This document shows positions 1 through 7,158 of a stretch of DNA of 64,000 nucleotides, one piece after another. This DNA comes from Actinomycetota bacterium (GTDB lineage: Bacteria; Actinomycetota; Actinomycetes; Nanopelagicales; Nanopelagicaceae): contig WLQG01000001.1 in NCBI GenBank assembly GCA_009698445.1, positions 30,586 through 94,585 on the forward strand, read 5' to 3'. A program made the translations under genes and the position numbers. The notes beneath the pieces are model-generated. The model ran no database searches, was not told the origin of the DNA, and saw only the letters and a list, made by a program, of their open reading frames with translations. How positions within the stretch are numbered: position 1 is the first letter of the stretch; the number at the start of each line of letters is the position of its first letter.

Positions 1-657
1 AACGGCATCAACATCTTGGCCATCTACGATTTCCTTACGCATTGCATAAGAATCAGCTCTGTCAGCTAAATCTGATATCGGTGTACTCAAATTAATGCGT
101 GTGTATTCACCATAAAGATTATTTTCAATTACAAATATGACAGGCAGTTTAAATATGCTAGCCATATTCAAAGTTTCATGGAATGCCCCAATATTTGTTG
201 AGCCATCTCCAAAGATTGTCAGTGCGACTGAGTCATTCTTTTTTAACTTTGCTGCAAGTGCTACACCGGCTGCAACTGGTAACCCAGCACCAACTATTGC
301 AAAGGTTGGCATCAACCCAACACTCGCGTCCATCAAGTGCATAGATCCGCCAATGCCACCTGAACAACCAATGACGCGCCCACAAATTTCACCAAGTACG
401 CCTTCGGGAGTGACTCCAAGGGCAAGGGCTGCTGCATGCCCGCGATAAGTGCACGTCACCACATCCGTAGGTCTTAAAACGCTGGCAATTCCAACTGACA
501 CTGCTTCCTGTCCATTTGCTAAGTGCGTACTTCCGCGCACGTGCCCATCGTTATAAAGAGTCTGAATGCTTTCTTCTACTGCGCGAATTTCTAACATTCG
601 CTCTAAGCGGCCAACCTCTGTGTTTAGCTGACTTCTACGCGTTAATGATGTGACCAT
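1..657 (-). CDS. 2-oxoacid dehydrogenase E1 alpha subunit (3' part beyond window)
   Basis: Thiamine-diphosphate-dependent E1 alpha of the pyruvate/acetoin/branched-chain 2-oxoacid dehydrogenase type; it decarboxylates a 2-oxoacid and acylates a lipoyl domain. The ORF track shows only a + strand shadow here, but the minus strand is open from the ATG at 657 to the window edge (219 residues seen). The ThDP motif begins as GDGSTN near residue 150 and ends at the ENN about 30 residues later. The GGSMHLMD segment and LPVIFV stretch are typical of AcoA/PdhA. The start overlaps the E1 beta stop by one base (TAATG), so the two are translationally coupled. The C-terminus and any E2/E3 genes lie outside the window. 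The substrate cannot be told from sequence. Confidence 0.9.
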   Translation of the reverse strand, partial: MVTSLTRRSQLNTEVGRLERMLEIRAVEESIQTLYNDGHVRGSTHLANGQEAVSVGIASVLRPTDVVTCTYRGHAAALALGVTPEGVLGEICGRVIGCSGGIGGSMHLMDASVGLMPTFAIVGAGLPVAAGVALAAKLKKNDSVALTIFGDGSTNIGAFHETLNMASIFKLPVIFVIENNLYGEYTRINLSTPISDLADRADSYAMRKEIVDGQDVDAV

Positions 658-1664
658 TATTTTGCTCCTTCCCACCAAGCAGCGGGGCTTTTACCAGTTT
701 TTAAAAGCTCATTAATTTGTGAAACAACGTAGTCAGAGCTCGGTAGATATCTCTTTTCAAGTTCTTGCGCATAAGGGATCGGTGCATCTGGTGAAGTGAT
801 TCTGTGTGGAGGAGTTTTCAATTGTCCCCACAATTTTGATACAACTTCAGAACAAATTTCTGCACCCCAGCCACCTGAATATGAGCTTTCTTCAATGACA
901 ACTAGTCTGCCGGTTTTTGCTACTGATTTCATCACTGCTGATTTGTCCCAAGGGACCAATGTTTGTAAATCAATAATTTCTGCAGACCATTCAGATTGAG
1001 ATTCCAGCGCAACCTTGGCTGTTAAAACTGTGCTACCGATTGCAACGATTGTTACATCTGATCCTTCAGTAACTGTACGTGCTTGGCCGATTGGAATAAT
1101 TCCAGCCTCACCAGTAATGACATCACCTCGCTCGCCGTACAGACCTTTGTGCTCAAGAATTACAACTGGGTCGTTACTACGAATCGCACTTCTGAGAAGG
1201 CCATACATAGATTGTGGAGTTGAAGGAATTACGAGACTAATTCCAGCATTTCCTCTAAACCATTGATCCAAGATTTGAGAATGCTGACATCCAAATCCCA
1301 TTCCAGCACCTGCAGCTGCTCTAATTGTTAAGGGCACTTGATATGCACCTCTAGATAAATATCTAAAAAATGCGCCTTGAGTTGTTAGTTGATCTAAAGC
1401 AACTCCAATGAACTCAATAAACATCATTTCAACGACAGGACGCATGCCCATCGCTGCGGCTCCAACCCCAGCACCAAGAAATGCCATTTCCGAAATCGGT
1501 GTATCGATTACCCGGGTATCCCCAAATTTTTCAATCAATCCTTCAGTGGCTTTAAACGGCCCACCAGATCCAATATCTTCTCCCATAAGGAATACGGTTG
1601 GGTCGCTTTCCATTTCATCGGAAAGGGCTTGAATAACTGCTTGGCGTGTCCGCATGACGGTCAT
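657..1664 (-). CDS. 2-oxoacid dehydrogenase E1 beta subunit
   Basis: Beta subunit of the E1 heterotetramer, 335 aa, normal for the AcoB/PdhB/BkdB family. Visible features are the ThDP-contacting GEDIG near residue 29, the ISEMAFLGAGVGAAAMG segment, and the C-terminal transketolase-type domain with VIEESSYSGGWGAEI. It partners the E1 alpha encoded just downstream (one-base overlap). Its ATG overlaps the stop of the preceding isomerase-like gene (ATGA), so it belongs to the operon started at the operator-controlled promoter near 2500. Acetoin, pyruvate or a branched-chain 2-oxoacid are all possible substrates. A matching lipoyl domain is encoded across the regulator at 9863. Confidence 0.92.
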   Translation of the reverse strand: MTVMRTRQAVIQALSDEMESDPTVFLMGEDIGSGGPFKATEGLIEKFGDTRVIDTPISEMAFLGAGVGAAAMGMRPVVEMMFIEFIGVALDQLTTQGAFFRYLSRGAYQVPLTIRAAAGAGMGFGCQHSQILDQWFRGNAGISLVIPSTPQSMYGLLRSAIRSNDPVVILEHKGLYGERGDVITGEAGIIPIGQARTVTEGSDVTIVAIGSTVLTAKVALESQSEWSAEIIDLQTLVPWDKSAVMKSVAKTGRLVVIEESSYSGGWGAEICSEVVSKLWGQLKTPPHRITSPDAPIPYAQELEKRYLPSSDYVVSQINELLKTGKSPAAWWEGAK

Positions 1665-1957
1665 TTGATTTCACCATATCTCTTCGGGTCGTTTGGATGT
1701 TCTGCTAAAGGCCAAATCTCAGTCTCGAGCCATGGGAAGAATGGCAAACTAGAAATCGCTGCATGCAGTTGCGTTGCATCAGCAGCAACCCAAATACCAA
1801 CATTAGATTTCTGGCCAGGTCGTCGCCAAATTTTCTTAATTACGCCTTCATTAGCCAACACGGTTGCGCGGGCACTTTCAGCTTTTGTAAGAGAGGCTAG
1901 TAAATCTTTGTCCCCATCGGCAGGGTACGTATTCTTAATTAAAACCATAAATTCCAT
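1661..1957 (-). CDS. Muconolactone isomerase-like small protein
   Basis: A 98-aa protein when started at MEFMVLIK; the ORF track start at 1984 would run into the upstream gene, whereas the ATG at 1957 is preceded by AAGGGCGAG. It matches the muconolactone delta-isomerase family (dimeric alpha-beta barrel fold): an N-terminal beta strand, a central IWRRPG, LHAAISSLPFFPWL, and the closing PLAEHPND. Family members isomerise muconolactone to the enol-lactone in the beta-ketoadipate pathway. No other gene of that pathway is convincing here, so the true substrate is unknown. It lies between the VOC gene and E1 beta in the same operon. Fold assignment is good; function is inference. Confidence 0.7.
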   Translation of the reverse strand: MEFMVLIKNTYPADGDKDLLASLTKAESARATVLANEGVIKKIWRRPGQKSNVGIWVAADATQLHAAISSLPFFPWLETEIWPLAEHPNDPKRYGEIK

Positions 1958-1961
1958 AATT

Positions 1962-2435
1962 TCACTCGCCCTTATATTCGCCAAATGAGGTTGAACTTTG
2001 AATCAACTCCACCCGAACACCATCAGGATCAATCATGTAAATTGCCCGTCCGCCCTTGTTTGGTCCAATCGTTGGAGTTACAGGAGTAGAGACACTTTTC
2101 ACGCCTTTCTTTGTTAACTCCTTGAACCACTCATCGACATCATCGACAAAAAAAGCAATGTGAGCGATACCTGGGTTGGCATTTCCATGATCTATATCCT
2201 TCAAATCCACATTCCCATATTCAAGTAGTTCTAAAAAAACATCTACGCCTGGCATTTTTAAAATCGTAGCGTTGAGGTCAACATCCGGATAGCCGGTCAA
2301 TACACCTATGTACTCTGCTTGTGGATTCCAGGAAAACACTTCTTCAAATCCGAGAAGCTCTTTATAAAATTTAGTTGATTCTCGCAACGACTTTACAGAG
2401 ATACCTGTGTGATGCGCTTTGGTTATCTGGGCCAA
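1962..2435 (-). CDS. VOC-superfamily (glyoxalase fold) metalloprotein
   Basis: Single vicinal-oxygen-chelate protein, about 157 aa. It opens with AHHTGISVKSL, the usual first-strand His, has GIAHIAFFV in the second half-fold, and ends with DPDGVRVELIQ, the usual last metal-ligand Glu. Family members include glyoxalase I, methylmalonyl-CoA epimerase, fosfomycin resistance enzymes and ring-cleavage dioxygenases. The ORF track start (TTG at 2504) is the -35 hexamer of the promoter, so it cannot be the real start. I prefer the TTG at 2435, which follows GAAGGGGA at good spacing and sits about 35 bases after the expected transcript start. It is the first gene of the operon with the isomerase-like and E1 genes. 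The reaction is unknown. Confidence 0.75.
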   Translation of the reverse strand: MAQITKAHHTGISVKSLRESTKFYKELLGFEEVFSWNPQAEYIGVLTGYPDVDLNATILKMPGVDVFLELLEYGNVDLKDIDHGNANPGIAHIAFFVDDVDEWFKELTKKGVKSVSTPVTPTIGPNKGGRAIYMIDPDGVRVELIQSSTSFGEYKGE

Positions 2436-2475
2436 CTTTAATTCCCCTTCTTCAGCAGCTTTTCGAGCGTTCCCA

Positions 2476-2504
2476 AGGCTATGTGAGGTCGCTAGGTTAG
2501 TCAA
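2476..2504 (-). promoter_or_regulatory. Promoter of the VOC-MIase-E1 operon, -35 inside the operator
   Basis: On the minus strand TTGACT (2504-2499) is followed by exactly 17 bases and TAGCCT (2481-2476). The -35 hexamer is one half-site of the 20-bp operator, so repressor binding would block RNA polymerase. The predicted transcript starts about 35 bases before the preferred TTG start of the VOC gene. Confidence 0.75.
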
Positions 2505-2516
2505 CCGATTGACTAA
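2497..2516. promoter_or_regulatory. Operator O1 for the LacI-type regulator
   Basis: A 20-bp inverted repeat TTAGTCAACCGATTGACTAA with a central CG, the usual architecture of LacI-family operators. Half-sites are TTAGTCAA/TTGACTAA, and only the positions flanking the central CG break symmetry. It lies just after the regulator's stop codon and overlaps the -35 of the next operon. An identical copy is at 5448-5467. Confidence 0.85.
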
Positions 2517-2522
2517 AATTAT

Positions 2523-3590
2523 TTAGCGCTTCGGTTTTCCCGTGGAATCTCGGGCCACTAACACCGGCGGAGTATCCACAATCAGATGGCCAGGTGATCC
2601 TCCACCAATGATTCTGAGCAGTAAATCTACAGACTGGCTACCCATCTCAACTGTAGGCAAATGAACTGTGGTTAAGGAGGGCGATAAATAATTTGCAATA
2701 TCGCTATCGTGCAATGCTGCAACCCTCACATTATTAGGAATATCTACGCCTAGTTCATGGGCTGCGCGAATAAATCCGATTCCCATCATAATTGTCGAGG
2801 CAAATACTGCGTCTGGTTTGACCTTCTTTGACAGTAGTTCTAGGCCGGCTTCTCTTCCAGCTTCCATTCCCCAAGAATTTTTTTCGATAACCGTATGTTT
2901 GAGTTTGTTTCTTGCTGCTGCACTTTCAAAACCCTTACGACGTCGTTGTGCCGTATCGATAATTTGTGGGCCGAATATACCCGCAATGGACTTAGTACCA
3001 AATTGAGCTAGATGATCAACTGCAAGTGATGCCCCCAGTTCATCGTTCACAGTTACACTTGCCGAGACACCTTTAACACGACGATTTACCATGACTACAG
3101 ATTTATAGTGATCAAGGATTTCTTTCTTTAGAAATGTATCGGAAAGAGTGCCTGAAGCAATTAAAAGACCATCTACTTGCCCTCGTTCAAGTAAATCTGT
3201 GAATGTTTTTTCAGAATCACCTTCAGCATGATCTCCAATTAAAATTCCATATCCGAGATCTTTACACCTCTGCTCTACGCCCGTAATTATTGCTGAATAC
3301 ATGGGATTGGCCATATCAGGAAGCAGAAGGCCAATCATCTGCGTGCGGGCGGTTTTCAACATTCTCGCCGCTGAATTAGCTCTATAACCTAACTCTTGAA
3401 CGGCATCTAAAACTCGCTGACGCGTTGCTGGCGATGCACTCGCTTTGGGGTCATTATTAACAATTCGTGAAACAAGGCTGGGATCTACTTTAGCAATGCG
3501 AGCAACATCTCTAATTGTCGCGCGTACTTGCTTTACATCGCTCGCTTTTTCGCTCTTTGGCGTCGCCACAATTCTTGCCCTCTGTTTCAC
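2523..3590 (-). CDS. LacI-family transcriptional repressor
   Basis: 355 aa in the LacI/GalR architecture. The N-terminal helix-turn-helix is TIRDVARIAKVDPSLVSRIVNN (around residues 25-47), followed by the hinge helix region ANSAARMLKTART, and a periplasmic-binding-type ligand domain starting IGLLLPDMANPMYS. It is flanked by the operator O1 just downstream and the identical O2 near 5.45 kb, so it very likely controls both operons. Ligand unknown; a sugar acid or organic acid intermediate of this pathway is the natural guess. Start could be the GTG at 3590, or the GTG at 3569, which has the better ribosome site (AGAGGG, about 8-9 bases upstream). Confidence 0.93.
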   Translation of the reverse strand: MKQRARIVATPKSEKASDVKQVRATIRDVARIAKVDPSLVSRIVNNDPKASASPATRQRVLDAVQELGYRANSAARMLKTARTQMIGLLLPDMANPMYSAIITGVEQRCKDLGYGILIGDHAEGDSEKTFTDLLERGQVDGLLIASGTLSDTFLKKEILDHYKSVVMVNRRVKGVSASVTVNDELGASLAVDHLAQFGTKSIAGIFGPQIIDTAQRRRKGFESAAARNKLKHTVIEKNSWGMEAGREAGLELLSKKVKPDAVFASTIMMGIGFIRAAHELGVDIPNNVRVAALHDSDIANYLSPSLTTVHLPTVEMGSQSVDLLLRIIGGGSPGHLIVDTPPVLVARDSTGKPKR

Positions 3591-3663
3591 CTATTTATTC
3601 ACAAGGATTGTAATATACGGCACACCATGGGGAAAGGCCCTATCAATCTTGATTTGAGGAATT

Positions 3664-4293
3664 TTGGGCACAGTACGCTCTATTGCTAAGAAGTCAATCA
3701 GCAATAAAACAATTTCAGACCTCGCCGCTGCCATTCATGCTGGGCGCTTAGTAATTTTACCGGCAACATCGGGCTACATAATCGCTTGTGATGCACAAAA
3801 TACATCGGCAATTACTGATTTAAACATACTTAGAGAAAACAATGAGGAATACATTCTTTCAATGATTTTTTCATCAATAACCCAAATGGATAGCGAAGTG
3901 ACTATTCCCAATTTTGATGAGGAAACCAAAAATTATATTGAAACTGGACAATTAACATTAGTTCTTCCTCGCGATGAGTCCATGCGGGTAAATGCATCTG
4001 GTTTTAGAGAGTTAGTTGCCGTCAACATTCCGGTGAATCAAAACATTAAGAAATTACTAGAAAAAACTGGTCCGTGCGTGGTAGCTGCCGCGGCATTACC
4101 TGGGCAAGGATTACCACTAGAGGTCAAAGATATAAGTTCAAAAATCAAAGAAGGGGTTGAATACATCTTGGATGCCGACAAGATTTCAGGGTTGGTCTCC
4201 ACAGTTATAAATTTTGAGAAAAGAAAACCAATAATTTCAAGAAATGGCGCAGTGCCAGAAGAGACTATAAAAAAGCTTTTCCCGGAAATTTAA
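3664..4293 (+). CDS. Divergent YrdC/Sua5-like protein lacking key residues
   Basis: 209 aa with the skeleton of the YrdC/TsaC fold: GRLVILPAT in place of the usual PTDTVYGL strand, QLTLVLP for the usual LTLIL strand, GLVSTVINF for the G-STVVD segment, and ISRNGAVP for the terminal R-GAI. The KxR that binds threonylcarbamoyl-AMP intermediates reads as RENNEEY, and the SxN motif is replaced by AAALPG. It is therefore unlikely to be the cell's t6A enzyme and may be a repurposed paralogue. The start is a TTG preceded closely by GAGGA. It is divergent from the LacI gene and its 3' end overlaps the enolase-family gene by 4 bases. Confidence 0.6.
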   Translation: MGTVRSIAKKSISNKTISDLAAAIHAGRLVILPATSGYIIACDAQNTSAITDLNILRENNEEYILSMIFSSITQMDSEVTIPNFDEETKNYIETGQLTLVLPRDESMRVNASGFRELVAVNIPVNQNIKKLLEKTGPCVVAAAALPGQGLPLEVKDISSKIKEGVEYILDADKISGLVSTVINFEKRKPIISRNGAVPEETIKKLFPEI

Positions 4294-5420
4294 TTAAAAA
4301 TTCCTTCAGGATCTTCAAAATTTTGTGTATGGATCCAATCCTTATTAACTAGGTTTCCAAAACCACTCTCTTCAGCAAGTGGGCTCATATAGCCGCCATC
4401 AATAATTTCAGGTTGGCGCAAACTGTCCGCATAGGGGTCGACGCCAGTCCAAGGTACGCCCCATTCAATTGGCACAGATGCATGGCCCCAAGCGCTGAAT
4501 ACTTGACTGTGAACATGGGCAAACATGTGTGGCGCAAAATCTACTTTTGATTCAAGACACTGTTTTACTATTTTCTTTCCACCAGTTATCCCGCCCATGC
4601 AGGTCAAATCAATACGTACGACATCAACAGCAGATTTTGAAATTAAAGATTCTGGGTAATAAATTCCACCTTGTTCATCTCCCATAGCTATAGGGATGCG
4701 AGTTCGTTGCCTCAGCTCGCGTACTACTTGTGCATTACCGGGTGGAAATACATCTTCAAACCAACCCAAATTTACATCCCCTAATAAGTTTAATAAATCC
4801 ATCGCAGAATCAACATCATCAAAAATCCATGCTGCATCGCAACCAATCCAAGCATCGGGAGCCGCTTTGCGCGCTGCCAGTAAGCGTTCAGCAGTTGCCA
4901 TATTATTTACACCCACTGGAGCTTTGAATCTTCGCCAGCCCTTTTTATAAAGATCGCTTACTTGTTCAAATACTTCATCGCCCCCCATTTTCGCTGGCGG
5001 ATATCCAATGATTGCCGTGGCAGGCATCGGTGCAAGATGGCCACCTAGAAGAGATGAAATTGATTTGTTTGACTGCTTTGCATAAGCATCCCAAGTGGCT
5101 AGATCAAGGATTGATAACGCCCTAAGACCTAACCCAGCCGAGTGTGAGGCCAAACTTCTCCGCAAAGCTGTCACGTATGTTTTCTCAACATCTTGTGCAT
5201 CTGTTCCTATGTAAATATTTTTTAAAGTCTTTCGAATCTGCTCAGCGACTGCTCCATCGCGCGTGAGAGTAAATGCCCATCCTTCAACACCTGAATTTAA
5301 GGTAACTTTGACAACCACGTACTCTCTAGTTTTCATAATCCAATCGCCAAAAACAACCGGTGCAGGTAGTTCCCCTGCAACTGTGGCCACATTGATACTA
5401 GATATGGTTGACGCGCTCAT
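4290..5420 (-). CDS. Mandelate racemase/muconate lactonizing enzyme family dehydratase-like
   Basis: Enolase-superfamily enzyme, 376 aa. Likely active-site residues in order: Lys166 in RRFKAPVG, metal ligands Asp195 (GCDAAW), Glu222 (WFEDVF) and Glu249 (MGDEQGG), then Asp271 (RIDLT) and His298 (APHMFAHVH). A Lys plus a His-Asp pair is the mandelate racemase-subgroup pattern, which includes many sugar-acid dehydratases. Family chemistry is abstraction of a proton alpha to a carboxylate. The ATG lies six bases after a -10 (TACTTT), so the mRNA is probably leaderless. It is transcribed divergently from the CoA-ester operon from the shared palindromic promoter/operator, so it likely supplies that pathway. 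Substrate unknown. Confidence 0.85.
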   Translation of the reverse strand: MSASTISSINVATVAGELPAPVVFGDWIMKTREYVVVKVTLNSGVEGWAFTLTRDGAVAEQIRKTLKNIYIGTDAQDVEKTYVTALRRSLASHSAGLGLRALSILDLATWDAYAKQSNKSISSLLGGHLAPMPATAIIGYPPAKMGGDEVFEQVSDLYKKGWRRFKAPVGVNNMATAERLLAARKAAPDAWIGCDAAWIFDDVDSAMDLLNLLGDVNLGWFEDVFPPGNAQVVRELRQRTRIPIAMGDEQGGIYYPESLISKSAVDVVRIDLTCMGGITGGKKIVKQCLESKVDFAPHMFAHVHSQVFSAWGHASVPIEWGVPWTGVDPYADSLRQPEIIDGGYMSPLAEESGFGNLVNKDWIHTQNFEDPEGIFN

Positions 5421-5426
5421 GAATGA

Positions 5427-5455
5427 AAAGTAAACCCAGCCCCCCTTTTAGTCAA
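5427..5455 (-). promoter_or_regulatory. Leftward promoter of the enolase-family gene
   Basis: Minus strand TTGACT (5455-5450), 17-base spacer, TACTTT (5432-5427), then six bases to the ATG at 5420, giving a probable leaderless transcript. The -35 is one half-site of operator O2. Confidence 0.75.
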
Positions 5456-5484
5456 CCGATTGACTAAAAGGGGGGCTGGGTTTA
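5431..5484. repeat. 54-bp near-perfect palindrome spanning divergent promoters
   Basis: Inverted repeat with 27-base arms and a single mismatched pair next to the centre (5456/5459). The centre is operator O2. The arms carry both -35 hexamers and identical mirrored spacers (A4, G6, CTGGG, TTTA), ending at the first bases of the two -10 elements. A LacI operator alone explains only the central 20 bp or so. Confidence 0.95.
5448..5467. promoter_or_regulatory. Operator O2 for the LacI-type regulator
   Basis: Identical base for base, and in the same orientation, to O1 at 2497-2516. It overlaps the -35 hexamers of both divergent promoters, so one bound repressor could silence both. Confidence 0.85.
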
Positions 5485-5488
5485 AGGT
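5460..5488 (+). promoter_or_regulatory. Rightward promoter of the CoA-ester operon
   Basis: TTGACT (5460-5465), exactly 17 bases, TAAGGT (5483-5488). The first gene starts about 33 bases after the expected transcript start and has AAGGA at 5517-5521 as ribosome site. Confidence 0.75.
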
Positions 5489-5527
5489 ATTGCCAAGAAG
5501 TTCAGGGACTAAGGGCAAGGATCAGCA

Positions 5528-6013
5528 ATGAAACGTGAATTTGATGCCCGAGCTGATCGGTATGGGCGTTTTTATGATGAATTTGAAGTTGGTGACATTT
5601 ACCGACACTGGCCAGGGAAAACAATAACCGAGTCTGAAGATCATCTTTATTGCATGTTAACTATGGCCGGTAGCCCGCTGCATATTGACTCTCACTATGC
5701 CAAAGTTGAAATGCCTCAAGGAAAAAATATTGTTGTGGGCACTTATATCTATGCATTGTTAACCGGAATGTCTGTGGCTGATATTTCAGGAAAAGCTATT
5801 GTAAGTTTAGGTGTGAAGGAACTAAATCATATATTGCCAGTTTTTCATGGAGATACTATTTATGCCTCTACTGAGATATTAGACAAAAGGTTTTCCAAAT
5901 CAAAGACAGACCAGGGAATTGTAAGTGTTAAAACATCAGGGTTTAATCAAAACAAGGAATTAGTTTGTACATTTGAGCGCGCATTTTTAGTTCCTTTACA
6001 TGGGCCAAAGTAA
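5528..6013 (+). CDS. MaoC-family enoyl-CoA hydratase (mesaconyl-CoA hydratase-like)
   Basis: 161-aa single hot-dog protein of the MaoC family. It begins with GRFYDEFEVGD and the (K/R)TITES segment seen in mesaconyl/itaconyl-CoA hydratase relatives, and carries SPLHIDSHYA with the catalytic His near residue 52. The position that is Asp in PhaJ-type (R)-hydratases is Ala here. The family hydrates 2-enoyl-CoA or dehydrates the 3-hydroxyacyl-CoA. Context with a CitE-like lyase, Mct-like isomerase and second MaoC suggests beta-methylmalyl-CoA/mesaconyl-C1-CoA or mesaconyl-C4-CoA/citramalyl-CoA as substrate pair. It is the first gene of the operon, has AAGGA upstream, and its stop overlaps the next ATG (TAATG). 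Confidence 0.8.
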   Translation: MKREFDARADRYGRFYDEFEVGDIYRHWPGKTITESEDHLYCMLTMAGSPLHIDSHYAKVEMPQGKNIVVGTYIYALLTGMSVADISGKAIVSLGVKELNHILPVFHGDTIYASTEILDKRFSKSKTDQGIVSVKTSGFNQNKELVCTFERAFLVPLHGPK

Positions 6014-7158
6014 TGACTGCTAAAGAACATTCAGGCCCACTCGTCGGGCTAAAAGTCATTGACTTAGCAACAGTTGTTGCTGGTCCAGGGGTAGCAAAAT
6101 ATTTTGCGGATTATGGTGCAGATGTAATTAAGATAGAAAGACCCTCTGGAGACTCCACTAGAGCAATGGGATGGACCGAGCCAGGTGAGACTGATTCTCT
6201 CTGGTGGAAATTAGTAAATCGTGGCAAACGTTCACTAGTTTTAGATTTAAAGAATGACGCAGATCTTTCAATATTAAAGGAGCTTATTGATTCTGCCGAT
6301 TTATTGATAGAAAACATGCGCCCCGGAAAAATTGAACAACTTGGGTTGGATCCTGAAGAATTGATTTCTAGAAATCCAAAACTAGTTGTTTTACGCGTTT
6401 CTGGTTTTGGACAAACTGGTCCATACGCGCAAAAACCTGGCTTTGCCACAATTGCAGAAGCCCTTTCAGGTCTCTCTTCGCTTTTAGGAGAACCTGATGG
6501 GGGTCCACTATTGCCGCCAATCGCACTTACTGATGAAGTCACAGCGCTAGTTGGATCATTCTCAGCCATGATTGCGATTTTTCACGCAAAGCTAACTGGG
6601 CAAGGCCAGATAGTGGATATAGATCTTGTTGACTCAGTCTTGCAAATCATGGGACCACTGCCAGCAGCCTGGGATTCACTTGGTTATCTTCAGCCACGAC
6701 TAGGTTCAAGCATTCCTTATTCAATTCCCCGTGGAACTTATAAGTGTTCTGATGGAGTTTGGGTAGCACTTTCAGCTTCAGCGGAATCTGTGGCTAAGCG
6801 GCTCATAGAAACCGTAGGAGGGGCAGGTGATCCTCGATTCACATCCTTTCAATCTCGATTTGAGAACCGAGAAGCTCTTGAAGAGCTGACAAGTAACTGG
6901 ATTGGCTCGAGAACTTCTAAAGAAGTCATTGAAACTATTGAAGCCGCAGACGCAGCTATTGCACCAGTTTATAATATGCAACAGGTTATTGAAGACCCTC
7001 ATTTTATCGCCAGGGAAAGCTTCACAAAAGTGGACGGGATTCTCATGCAAAACTTGGTAGCTCGGCTTTCGAAAACTCCTGGCAAGATTATTTCAGCTGG
7101 GCCAAAATTAGGTGAGCATAATGAAGAAATTAAAAGAGAGCTTCATGACAAGAATTAA
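6013..7158 (+). CDS. CoA-transferase family III (CaiB/BaiF)
   Basis: 381-aa class III CoA-transferase. The N-terminal Rossmann part reads LKVIDLATVVAGP and GADVIKIERP; the catalytic Asp is most likely Asp174 in PPIALTDEVTALVG. These enzymes move CoA between acyl-CoA and a free acid through an aspartyl-CoA thioester. Next to two hydratases, a CitE-like lyase and an Mct homologue, a succinyl-CoA:mesaconate, citramalate or itaconate CoA-transferase is the best guess, so it would activate the free acid entering the pathway. It is coupled to the MaoC gene by a one-base overlap and overlaps the lyase start by 14 bases. Exact substrate is inference. Confidence 0.88.
   Translation: MTAKEHSGPLVGLKVIDLATVVAGPGVAKYFADYGADVIKIERPSGDSTRAMGWTEPGETDSLWWKLVNRGKRSLVLDLKNDADLSILKELIDSADLLIENMRPGKIEQLGLDPEELISRNPKLVVLRVSGFGQTGPYAQKPGFATIAEALSGLSSLLGEPDGGPLLPPIALTDEVTALVGSFSAMIAIFHAKLTGQGQIVDIDLVDSVLQIMGPLPAAWDSLGYLQPRLGSSIPYSIPRGTYKCSDGVWVALSASAESVAKRLIETVGGAGDPRFTSFQSRFENREALEELTSNWIGSRTSKEVIETIEAADAAIAPVYNMQQVIEDPHFIARESFTKVDGILMQNLVARLSKTPGKIISAGPKLGEHNEEIKRELHDKN

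Noticed and set aside
137-448. 103-aa plus-strand ORF at the window start
   Set aside because: It is a shadow of the minus-strand E1 alpha gene, whose ThDP motif and coupling to E1 beta are clear.
4290-5420. Methylaspartate ammonia-lyase (enolase-superfamily enzyme that makes mesaconate)
   Set aside because: It would fit the mesaconyl-CoA genes, but the His298/Asp271 pair and Lys166 arrangement look like the mandelate racemase subgroup, and no glutamate mutase is present in the window.
1661-5420. A standard beta-ketoadipate (muconate) pathway
   Set aside because: Only an isomerase-like protein and an enolase-superfamily protein are suggestive; catechol dioxygenase, enol-lactone hydrolase and thiolase are absent.
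5431-5484. The palindrome as a rho-independent terminator
   Set aside because: It lies between divergent genes, contains matched -35/-10 promoters on both strands, and has no T tract after the arms.
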